NCBI GenBank assembly: GCA_029834535.1
Contig: JAQMWT010000317.1
Location: forward strand, 372,001 to 436,000
DNA length: 64,000 nucleotides
Reading direction: 5' to 3'
Origin: Chrysophaeum taylorii
Taxonomy: Eukaryota; Sar; Pelagophyceae; Pelagomonadales; Pelagomonadaceae
The notes under the pieces are model-generated. The model was not told the origin of the DNA. It did no database searches and saw only the letters and a program-made list of their open reading frames with translations. Position numbers and translations under genes: made by a program. This document shows positions 19,859 through 29,207 of this stretch, piece after piece (positions within the stretch are counted from its first letter, which is position 1; each line of letters begins with the position of its first letter).

Positions 19859-22800
19859 ATGGGTGTTGGGTTGTGGGTCGCGGCGTGGGGCGTGTGTCGC
19901 GCGCTTCGTTTGGTCGGGCGCGGATGGGAGTGGGCGCCCGAGGCCATCGCCGTGCTGGGCATCGTACTCGCGAGTACCGCGCAATTGAGCTCGCAGGATG
20001 AGGAGGTTCGGGAGAAGAAGAAGAAGAAGAAGAATGCGTCGTCGGAGGGCGAGACGAGGAGCGACTTCGAGGCGACCGAGCCGCGGTCGCGTCCGGCGAG
20101 CGCGCGATACGCGGCGACGTGCGGCGCGGACGCTTTGGCGGAGGTGTGCCCTTCGCTGCCGCGTCCGGTCGCGACCGAAGTCGGGAGGCTCATAGATCTC
20201 GTGGTGCGGGACTACGTGTCGTCGTGGTACGCGAACATCAGCGACGACCCCGCGTTCGTGTGCGAGGTGCGCGCCGACCTCGCGTTCGTCCTCGGCGAAG
20301 TCGGGACGCGGTGCCTCGACCGGCTCAACCTGGTCGCGTTCGCGTTAGACACGGTCGCGGACGCGGCGACGCTCCAGCTCCGGGCGCACGGCGAGGCGCG
20401 CGCGTCGGCCGAGCTCCTGGAAGACGCCGACAACGAGGAGCTCGCGACGCTTATCGATATCGCCGAGTCGGCCGGGGAGCGCGCGGCGGCGGCGACGATC
20501 GTCGCGGCCAAGAGACGGAGCGCGGCGACGCTCGACCGGCTGCGCGCGAGCGGCAAACTGCATCCGGCGTTCGCGTGGCAACGACCGAGCGGCGATCCCG
20601 AGGGCGGGGTCGACTCGGCCTCGGGGGTCCTCGGGGCCGGGGAGCGCAGGTACCTGCGGCACGTCGCCGCGCGGCTCGTGCGCGTCGTGTCTCCCGCCGA
20701 GTCTCACGCGTGTCGGATCGTCCGCCACCTGTCGCGCGAGCTCGTCGCGAACGTCGTGCTCGCGCTGGCCGTCGGCGCCTTCAAACCCGAAAACGTCGTC
20801 GTCTGGATCGACAAGCTCCTCGAGAGTCGTTCTTCCCCGGCGTCGCCGTCGGTCGCCGCCGTCGACGAACAACAGTCGGCGGCGACGGTCGTCGTCGAGC
20901 CGGCCAAGAGCCCGTCGGCCGGATTGGCGCCCGCGGGATTTCGAAAAGCCGACCGTCCGACGCCGTGGCCCTTTTTCGCGGGCGAGATGGACGCCGAGGG
21001 CGCGGTCGAGGCCCTCGAGGGCGAGGGTGCGTATCTGTTTCGCGTCGACGCCCTCCACGACGACCGCGACCCGACCGAGCCCCTCGAGTTCGTGCTGAGT
21101 TACCTGGTCAACGACGCTGACGTCTGCAACGTCGTCGTCTTCGGGGACCCTGCGGGGCCGACCTTCGAGTACGTGAGGTTTGGCGGCGGCCGCCGCGACC
21201 CGAGGCTCGTCGACCGCGCGACGCAGCTCGCCGAGGCCCCACCCTCGCCGTCCCTCGAAGACCTCATCTCGACCCACTTTGCCGACGTCGCGTTCAGGCC
21301 GGTCGTTTTCGCGCCCGACGAAGACGACGACGACCACCTCCAAGACCGTAACGGACTCGCCGCCGCCGCCAAAACAGCTGCCGACGACGAGGAGCAGCGC
21401 ACGAGGACGCCCATGCCCCACGAGCTCGCCGAGGACGACGACGCGCGGCTCTTCGCCGAGCAGCGACGACACGTCCTGCTGATCGAGCTCCAAGCCGCGA
21501 TCGAGATGGCCGAGGACGCGGCCCGGGAGATCCAAGAGGAGGTCGCGGCGCTCCGCCACAAGCATTTCAACGCCGCCAAGCCCGCCGCTTCTATCGAGCG
21601 GATGGTTTATTCCAAGGAGGCCGCCGACCGACAAGCCCGCAAGCGCGAGCGCGACCTCGACGACAAGGTCGAGCGCTTGCGGTTGGCGGCGTGGCGCGAC
21701 GGCGACGGCGCGCGAAGAGTCCACCGCATCGTCGCGGCCGTCGACGCGGTCCTCGACCACGCCGGTGTCGCGCCGGCCACCTACTGCGCCTACCTCCTCG
21801 ACGCCAATCCACAACGTCTCCGCCTCCATCCCGAGGCCCTCGACGCCGCCCGAGCGGACGACGAAGACGACCTCGCGGCGAGGCGCAAACGGGCGGCGGG
21901 TATCGCGTGGATCGTCGACGCCCTGAGAACGGCCTCGGTGCATTCGGTGCTCTACGACGCCGCCGCCGACGGCGCCTTGACGCGAAAATACTTTGGCCCC
22001 GACGCCGTCTTGCGCGAGCCCTCGGACGCGGCGCGCTTCCTCTGGTTTGCCGAGCGCTTGGACGCCCTCGAGCTCCGGCCTCCGGTCGCCGTCCTCAGGC
22101 AACACGAGCCCCTGCTCTATTGCTACTGCCTCGAACCGGACCACTTGAGCCTTTCGACGACGACGACGACGACGACAAAACTCGAGCCCGCCTCCTCCTC
22201 CTCCTCCTTTTCGGGCGGTGGTGCTGGTGAAGGCGCCGACCCGCCGGATCCCCCCTCTGTTCGCAGAGCCGACGACTCGGAGGCAAAGCCAAAGCGTGCC
22301 TCGTCGGACCTTGCCGTAGAGGAGACCCCGAAGAAGCAGCAGCAGCAGCTCTCGCCCGTGAACAACAACGGCAGCGTTGTGCGGAGTCGGTCGATGGCCC
22401 CGAGCGACGAGGACATCGTCCGCAAGACGCGGGCCGCTATGGCGCGCGCCGCCAAGCTCGAGTCCCAGGACAAGAAGGGCCCGATGCACACGGCCGCCGT
22501 GCGCGCGCACTACCTCCTCCGACGCCGCCCGACGCGCGCGGCGCTGCTCGAACGCGGCCTGCTTCCGCGCAAGCGCGTCGGCGCGGTCATCGCCTCGCGC
22601 GTCGTCGCCGAGGACCCCGAGAGGCGCGCCGTCGCTAAACAGCAGCAACACCACCAGCGCGGGGCGACGCACTCGAATAAGTCCCAGAATCTCCTCGAGT
22701 CTCTCCAAACGGCCGTGCTGTCCTCGGCGGCGACCGTCGGGGCCGCGGCCGTCCCGCACGCCAAGACCACCTACTACCGCGTCTGGATCCTCGCGCCCGT

Positions 22801-24207
22801 CGCCCCGCCCGGCTTGGCGCGAGTCGCGTCGATGGACGCCGGCCCCGTCGAGACGCCGTCGTCGCTCGAGGCGATCGCCACCATCGTCCTGCCCATCTCG
22901 CGCGCCCGCGCCTACGCGAGACGCCGGTACCGCGACTTCCGCGCGCTCAGGTTGGCGCTCGCCAAGGCCATGTCGGCGGATCGCGCGGCAAAGCTGCCCG
23001 CGCTGCCGCCGCGCCGATTCGCCGCCAGGTTCTACCCGCGCGGCGCCTCGGCCCTCGAGACCCGCCGCCTCGGCCTCGAAAACTTCCTGACGGCGCTCTT
23101 AAGAGACCCCGCGCTCCGCGATTCACACGAGCTTCGCGCCTTCCTCTTCGCGCGCCGCGACGAGATGCGCCGCATCCTGCAGACCCTCGACCGGAGCGAC
23201 GAGATCGACCACGACGACCGCCGCATTTCGATCGACTTTGGCGACGCTCATATCTCGAAGACGACGCCGGACGACGAGGAGGACGACGAAGAAGAGGACG
23301 ACGACGACGACGACGAGGATGACGACGACGACGACGACGATTTCTCCCCGAGTTTCGCCGCCGACGGCACCAGCCTCGTCGAACGCCCGCCGTCACTCGT
23401 CGTCGCGCCCCCGACGCCTCCGCCCGACGAAGACGTTACCGCCGACGCGTCCTCGTCGCCCCCCCCCGCCGCGACCCCCTCCCGGCCGCCGTCGTCCGAA
23501 TCCCTCGACGAACCAAGCGTCAAGGCGGCGGCCGCCGCCGTCGCGCCGGCCGACTGGCGCCGCCTCAAACGCGTCGAGCACCGCACCTACATGCTCCTCC
23601 GCGAACTCTTCGACGTCGACCACATGGGCCTCATGCGACGAAACTTCGTCGCGCTCCTCCGCCGGGGCGCGCGCGCCCTCTGGTCGCCCGCGATGGCTAC
23701 CTGGCTCGGTGGTACGTCGCGTCCTTTTCTCCCGTCGACGACGCAAAAAAAAACGTCGCGCAGAGCGCGCCGCGCGCGAAGCGAGGGTCAAGCTCGTCGC
23801 CACGCTCGCCTGGCATCTCAACGAGCTCGTGTGGCCCGGTGGCCAGCCCCGAGGAACAACAGCGACAACTCAAGCGCAACAAACCGCCGTCGAGGACGCC
23901 GATCGCGCCCGCCTCGAGGACGTCGTCGCGGCCGCTGCCCTCAGGGACCGCCTCGCCGGGGCCATCCCCGCGTCCCTCGCCTCCTTAGTTGGCCAGGCTT
24001 CCACCGACGACGCCGTAGCCAAGCTCCACGAGCTCGTACTCTGCCCGATCCAGCTCCGCTCGCTTGCCTACACGCTCCTCGACCTTCTCCTCGTGCGTCT
24101 TTTCTTGCTTTTTTGCCACCAACCTTGTGGTCGTTTTCCTCCCACAGGTCGAAATCTGCCCCGAGCTCGAGCTCGCTGTCGGCGGCCTCGACCACCTCAT
24201 CTCGTGA
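19859..24207 (+). CDS. PXA-PX-nexin C sorting nexin with SH2-like segment
   Basis: Three exons (19859-23711, 23764-24092, 24148-24207), introns of 52 and 55 nt, 1413 residues. N-terminal hydrophobic segment (LGIVLASTAQL) as in SNX13/14/25. PXA domain at about residues 100-320. Residues 367-468 resemble an SH2 fold: PWPFFAGEMDAEGAVEAL, then GAYLFRVD at the FLVR position, FVLSYLV, and PSLEDLIST. A coiled coil lies near 532-570, a PX domain at about 970-1100 (YYRVWILAP, YRDFRALRLALA), an Asp/Glu run at 1138-1160 and a nexin C domain at 1234-1410 ending VGGLDHLIS. PXA-PX proteins tether endosomes, lysosomes or lipid droplets to the ER. I see no clear RGS domain. Start at MGVGLWVAAW. An earlier TTG was not used. 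Confidence 0.88.
23712..23763 (+). other. Short spliceosomal intron
   Basis: A 52-nt phase-1 intron, donor GTACGT and acceptor GCGCAG. Removal joins AMATWLG to ERAAREARVKLV in the nexin C domain. Confidence 0.75.
24093..24147 (+). other. Short spliceosomal intron
   Basis: A 55-nt phase-0 intron, donor GTGCGT and acceptor CCCACAG after a T-rich tract. Removal joins YTLLDLLL to VEICPELELA and reaches a stop at 24205-24207, the expected end of a nexin C domain. Confidence 0.85.
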
Positions 24208-25103
24208 CCCTCCACCGGTGAACGACCACGAACGAGACGCCAACCACGTCCGCGTCCCGCGCCTGGCGATGCTTATTATTGCAACCTTCTGCACGCTATG
24301 CGGCGGCTGGGCGGCGGCGACGGCCCTGAAGAATTGGCGCGGACGCCCCATGGTTAATATTGGATGGTGGAGGTTAGATCACGTGAGGTTGGTTGTTCAT
24401 GGGGTGGCGCAAAAATAGAGTGACAGACGATGAAAGAAAGGGACCCGTAGGCGGCAGCATCCCCCCTGAAATCTGCGTCGCGCACCTGCACCTACGAGCT
24501 CGTGCGTGTTTTTTGCTGCAGCGCGCGTTGTGGGCACGCAAACTTGCATACAAATCTGATATTATTATGGCAGCGATTTTGTTCGAACAACAAAGACGTG
24601 CCACCCTCCTTTGGTGATCGGAGTGTGACTGACTCCTTCCTCTATCAACGGCGGCGATGTGATGACTCCTCTATACGGGCGGCGGCGGCGGCGGCGGCGG
24701 CGATCTTCTAATAATAATATCTACAACAGGACCACCCACACGAGGGATGGGTGGCCCCGACCACCACCTTCACTCCGTGGAGCTTGTGTGGTCTCGAGCG
24801 CGCGGCGAGGGGATGTCATAGTGAGCGAAGCCGGGGCGCGCGTTAGAAGGAACACGAGTGGGAATATACGCCGAAACTATCTCTCTGGCTCAACCCATGA
24901 ATGTCCTCTGGTACGACTGCTTTTTCGGGAGAAACGAACTTGGCAAGGTTCGTCGCGCAAAAAAAACCTTACTCGTTCGATGACCAACGAGTGAAGTCGA
25001 CGGGAGCAAGAAAGCCACCGAGGTTCATCCTCTGGCCTCAGGTCATCTTCAGACCTCAGACGACGATGGTGGTGGTACGTTGACGCAATGCTCTCGCGCC
25101 CTA
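24208..25103. other. Intergenic region, no supported gene
   Basis: About 900 nt between two convergent genes. A (GGC)n run occurs at 24676-24702. Short frames on both strands have no domain. No RNA gene seen. Confidence 0.35.
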
Positions 25104-28100
25104 TCATACCTCGGCAGCCTGCGGGGAAGGTAACATGGCAGGCTCGGGATGCTCGTGCTGTTCGACGACGGGCCCGGGAACCTCGGGCGCATCGATCACG
25201 GGCGGCGGCGGCGGCGGCGGCGGCGAAGTCGAGGCTTGATCGGAAGGAAGAGAGGCATCATGATTGTTGTACTCTGAATAGTCAATTTTCCAGCCAATGA
25301 TCCCACATTGGTTGATGCCGCCAATGACACATTGTTGCCGTTTGGAATCCACGCCGACAACAGACAGGATGGTGAGCGTGAATAGTCGAGACTCGTGGGA
25401 CTTTGGCAACGCGAAGAGGCGCCGCAACTCGTCGTAATCAACCGCATCAACGGCAGCCGAACATTGTTCCAGCTGATTTTTCGAGCTCGTTGATTCTGAG
25501 GACGGCGGCGACTGCTGCTGCTGAAGATGCCTCAGGAAGGCCTCGTTGCTTCTGGAACGAAGGAATTCGTCGCGGAGTTTGGACACGTGAAGCCGTGCCT
25601 CACTCTCGGGTTTTAGAACGCGGGATGCCCAGTTTGTCACATCCACGACCCACGACGGCGGGGCTTCTGGTCGTTTTTTTGAGAGAACTCCGTTTTTGTG
25701 GTTTTGGATCTGTCTGAGTTGCCGTTGCGCGGCTTTGAGATCTCGAGCCTTGCGCTCGGCCGGCGAAAGACTCCGACGCGTGCGATTGGTCGGCGATGCC
25801 ACCGTTTGCAAATCGATGCTAGGCTGGTTGGGATAAAACTGCGCCTGCGTTGCCATCTGCGATGTTCCTCCGGGAGATGCCATCGGTATTGTGCTGTAGA
25901 TCATCGTCGACGCACCCGACGACTGGTCGTTGTCGGCGAGCGCCGCCGAAAGTCCGCCCGAAAACGGTGCTGGCGATGCGGCGAGTTGAGCAGCCATATG
26001 GTATTGGGGATGCTGTTGATGCTGGGTGGATGCACCAGCGACTGGATTTGTCGCGCAGCGCGACCCTTGGTTGATCGCCGCCAACGTCGTCGCGTCCGTC
26101 GGCTGAAGGACGACGCCGATCTGGCTCGACCACTGCGCGAGTTGCTGGTGGGTCGGTTTCTCGGGTAGTGGCGACCGCATGAGCCGGAAGGACGCCGCCT
26201 CGCGCCGGTCTCTGATACTGTCGTCGCCGATTGTGAACTGAGCACCGTAGGGATCGTAGACCACTTTGCTCGTCTCCGCATCGGACGCGTCTGCTGCTCT
26301 GGAAACGACCCTCGAAAGATGATCGGAGCAGGCCGCCGGCTTCAACGTCTGCTGTGGGATGCCATTGGTCACCGTTGGCATCGCAACGATGGGGGAAATC
26401 ATCGGCGAGGTTGACGCCGCCGCCGCGTTTGGCATGCTTCCTCTGTGTTGTTGGACAGCGGCGGCGGCCGCCGCCGCGAGCGACGCGTCGCGCGCGTACG
26501 ACGAGAGGGACGTCGTCGCGGGCTCTTGGTTTTCAGGCGCCGGGCTCGCCACCAGGATGACCGGCGACAATTCGGCGCGAAGGTGCACGACATTTCCGTT
26601 CGCGTAAGGAAACAGGTTCGTGTAGAGGCTCGTCGGCGCCCACTCCCGAAAATAAAGCTTGCCGCGGAGCGCGCCCGATCCGTTGTCGATAACGGGCAAC
26701 CCTCGCTCGGCATACTTGGCGAAATTCTTGCTAGCGCGCTGCGCCTCTACGGCCAGATACCGAGCGTTGGGTAAGAGCTTGAGCGCCAGATGGAGAAGCT
26801 GGCTGTCGAAGATGTCGAGGATGTTCTCGAAGTCGAGGTACTCGGGAAGACGCGTGTCAGTCGCGGCGTTCGAGATGCGAACCGTGTCTTTGTCGACGAT
26901 GGTCAAAGTGCGGAGCGCGTACGGTACCGGATACGAATGCGACCCAAGGCTGAGAAGTCCGAGGGCAACGGCGTCGAATCCGCCGACAAGATAACCTCTC
27001 GGTCTGTAGCCCTCGAGGATCCGCGTCAAGTCTTGCGACCCGGGGAGAACATCCTCGCTGGGCTCGGGCGAGTTGCGCAGCGACGTCAGATTGTAGACCG
27101 CGAGCTGCTGACAAGCGCCGTACTTGAACATGCGCACCGCAAACTGCGCCTTGGGCTGCCCGTCCGTAAAAACAGCGCCAAAGCTGCACGTCGTCTCGTC
27201 GCTGAATTCGAAACTGCTTGGTGATTGCGTCTCGGCGTCGATTGGCTTCTGCGATTCTGCAGCGAGTCCGCCCGGGCCGCACACCTCCGCAGCAATCGTG
27301 GGAGTCGTTGTTGAAGCCGGGGCAGCAGATGCGATGACGTCTTGCATTGTGGCAACCTGAGAGGCATCTCGCCCAACAGTCGCCGCCGCGGTGAGTGAGG
27401 TGGCCGCAGCGACTCGGTCGTCCGCTCGTGCTTCGGCCGACGAGGGCGACGCGGCGACGTTTTGAAGACTGAAGGTCGTGCCTCCGGAGAGAGGAACAGC
27501 AGGATGGGGCTGCGTGTAAAGAGACGTTGAGCCCAAGTGAGTACTAGTTGAGAGCTGGGGGGCGACTGGCCCAGGCATGCCCTGCGAGCCGACGTTGTCG
27601 ACGGGCGTCGCGGTCGCCAGAGCACCGTCGGCGGAAGGCTTGCGTTGGCGCTTCCGCCCGACGCCCTTCTTGGCCGGGTGGAAAGCCGAGGGAAGCCCGT
27701 CCGATGTTGCGAGCCCCAAAGGTGGAATTGCAGGGGCCGCCGGCGCATCCTCTGCTGCGGACTGATTCGAAAGCCGGAGCCAGAGCTGGCCCGAATCTGC
27801 CTGCTGGGCGGCCGCCGGCGAGGCCGCGGGACTATTTTTGAGGATCTCTCGCACATTTGCCGAACGCGCGTAATCCTCGGGGGTGGGACGCTTGTAGCTG
27901 AAGCCGATGATTCCAATCTGGTTGACGCCGTTGATGACGCACTGGCTTTGCTTCGCGTGGCCACCGACGACGGCGAGGAGCGCGGCGAGAAAAGCCCTCG
28001 AGTCTCGCGATCGCGGCCGGCTGAGGGGGCCACTCAAGTCCTTGAAGTACGGTTTTTCGCGAGCCGCCAGCAAAAACTCTCGTCGAAGCATCGCGATGTG

Positions 28101-28859
28101 GATCTTCGCTTGCTCGCCGTCGGCGTGCGGCGTTAGGGTGGCGAGGCACCAGCGCCGCACGTCCTTGGTCCACGGCGCGCCGAACGTCGCGCCGTCGTCG
28201 GCTTCCTCGTCGGTGCTGTCGCTCTCGTCCTGGTGCTGCGGCCGGCGCTTTAGAGACGTTGAAGACGCTGCGCAGAGGTCGCCCGGAGCGTCGATATTTG
28301 GAGGAGCCGGGGCGGCAGGAGCGGGTCCTTCTAGAGAAGAAGAAGAAGAAGAAGAAGAAGGAAGCTCGCCACCGTCTTTGTCGTGCGCGGATCGCGCCTC
28401 TCTATCTGCCCCGGACAGTTCATCGACTCGCGGTAGGACCCCGACTGCCGCCACTTTATCCTCCTGCATCGGGTCAGCTTGTTGCTCGTGGGTGGAAGCG
28501 ACCGTTCCGTGTCGAATGGCCACGTCGACGCGCGACGTCGCCGCTCGCGGACCCCCCACCGGTGGCTCATCACAAGCCACTTTGGTCGCGGTCGCGTCGG
28601 CGGCATTTCTTTTGTCGTCGTCGTCGTCGTCGTCGTCGTCGGCGGCGGCGGCGTCCACACCAACCATCGGTGTGGGCTCGGGCGTGGTACGTTCGCAGTT
28701 GGCGTCTCCCGAGGCCGCCACGTCAGCGTCGGTCGCGGCCGCGACTGGGCCGTTTGCCTGTCCCGTCGGCGCTGCGAGGTTCCCCCTCGTCGCGTCTCGC
28801 GGCTCGCAAGCCGTGGTCTCGTCGTCCCCGGTCCACGCGGATTCCACCGGTGGGCCCAT
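25104..28859 (-). CDS. Large protein with duplicated winged-helix-like domain
   Basis: A single-exon protein of 1251 residues that I do not recognise as a whole. Two related domains stand out. Domain A at about 228-322 has IHIAMLRREFLLAA, FLAALLAVVGG and CVINGVNQIGIIGFSYK. Domain B at about 1066-1197 has LHVSKLRDEFLRS, TILSVVGVDS and CVIGGINQCGIIGWKID. The pattern of two helices then a hairpin ending in GIxGW/F suggests a winged helix, perhaps a distant RFX type. A third conserved-looking part (about 551-772) contains DILDIFDSQLLHLALKLLP and is unknown. The rest is Ala/Ser/Pro-rich and disordered, with an SP-R-K patch (SPAERKARDLKAAQRQLRQ) before domain B. A nuclear DNA-binding role is inference only. 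Confidence 0.7.
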   Translation of the reverse strand: MGPPVESAWTGDDETTACEPRDATRGNLAAPTGQANGPVAAATDADVAASGDANCERTTPEPTPMVGVDAAAADDDDDDDDDKRNAADATATKVACDEPPVGGPRAATSRVDVAIRHGTVASTHEQQADPMQEDKVAAVGVLPRVDELSGADREARSAHDKDGGELPSSSSSSSSLEGPAPAAPAPPNIDAPGDLCAASSTSLKRRPQHQDESDSTDEEADDGATFGAPWTKDVRRWCLATLTPHADGEQAKIHIAMLRREFLLAAREKPYFKDLSGPLSRPRSRDSRAFLAALLAVVGGHAKQSQCVINGVNQIGIIGFSYKRPTPEDYARSANVREILKNSPAASPAAAQQADSGQLWLRLSNQSAAEDAPAAPAIPPLGLATSDGLPSAFHPAKKGVGRKRQRKPSADGALATATPVDNVGSQGMPGPVAPQLSTSTHLGSTSLYTQPHPAVPLSGGTTFSLQNVAASPSSAEARADDRVAAATSLTAAATVGRDASQVATMQDVIASAAPASTTTPTIAAEVCGPGGLAAESQKPIDAETQSPSSFEFSDETTCSFGAVFTDGQPKAQFAVRMFKYGACQQLAVYNLTSLRNSPEPSEDVLPGSQDLTRILEGYRPRGYLVGGFDAVALGLLSLGSHSYPVPYALRTLTIVDKDTVRISNAATDTRLPEYLDFENILDIFDSQLLHLALKLLPNARYLAVEAQRASKNFAKYAERGLPVIDNGSGALRGKLYFREWAPTSLYTNLFPYANGNVVHLRAELSPVILVASPAPENQEPATTSLSSYARDASLAAAAAAAVQQHRGSMPNAAAASTSPMISPIVAMPTVTNGIPQQTLKPAACSDHLSRVVSRAADASDAETSKVVYDPYGAQFTIGDDSIRDRREAASFRLMRSPLPEKPTHQQLAQWSSQIGVVLQPTDATTLAAINQGSRCATNPVAGASTQHQQHPQYHMAAQLAASPAPFSGGLSAALADNDQSSGASTMIYSTIPMASPGGTSQMATQAQFYPNQPSIDLQTVASPTNRTRRSLSPAERKARDLKAAQRQLRQIQNHKNGVLSKKRPEAPPSWVVDVTNWASRVLKPESEARLHVSKLRDEFLRSRSNEAFLRHLQQQQSPPSSESTSSKNQLEQCSAAVDAVDYDELRRLFALPKSHESRLFTLTILSVVGVDSKRQQCVIGGINQCGIIGWKIDYSEYNNHDASLPSDQASTSPPPPPPPPVIDAPEVPGPVVEQHEHPEPAMLPSPQAAEV

Positions 28860-29207
28860 ATTTTATCCCTCCGTGTTGTTGTATTGGTGAGAACGTCAAC
28901 GAGAAGGACGAAGGCACGCCCCTAATAACTGACGGGGTACTAGAAACGATTCATAGGCACTAGGATATCAAAGGTTCAACGTGTTCCCTTCGGTCGTGGC
29001 AGAAATGGGCCGGGTGCTTTGTTTTGGGAAGATTCGAAGTAGAGACCTGTTTTGCCTGAGACCCGAAAAAAAGCTTCCTAAACAATCGATCGTCCTTACC
29101 GCAGATAGGGGTCGTCACTTCACGCGCTTCGGGGCCAGCCAGCCAGCCAGCCAAGCCAAGCCAAGCCAAGCCAAGCCATCCAATCCCCAATGCAATAAAA
29201 CTGCACA
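28860..29207. promoter_or_regulatory. Divergent region before the aminotransferase fusion gene
   Basis: A 348-nt interval between opposite starts. It holds a CCAG/CCAAG tandem repeat at 29141-29178 just upstream of the aminotransferase ATG. No gene seen. Confidence 0.4.

Noticed and set aside
20345-22759. Long minus-strand open frame (804 codons) opposite the sorting nexin gene
   Set aside because: The plus strand encodes PXA, PX and nexin C domains. The minus frame has no domain and is a by-product of GC-rich codon use.
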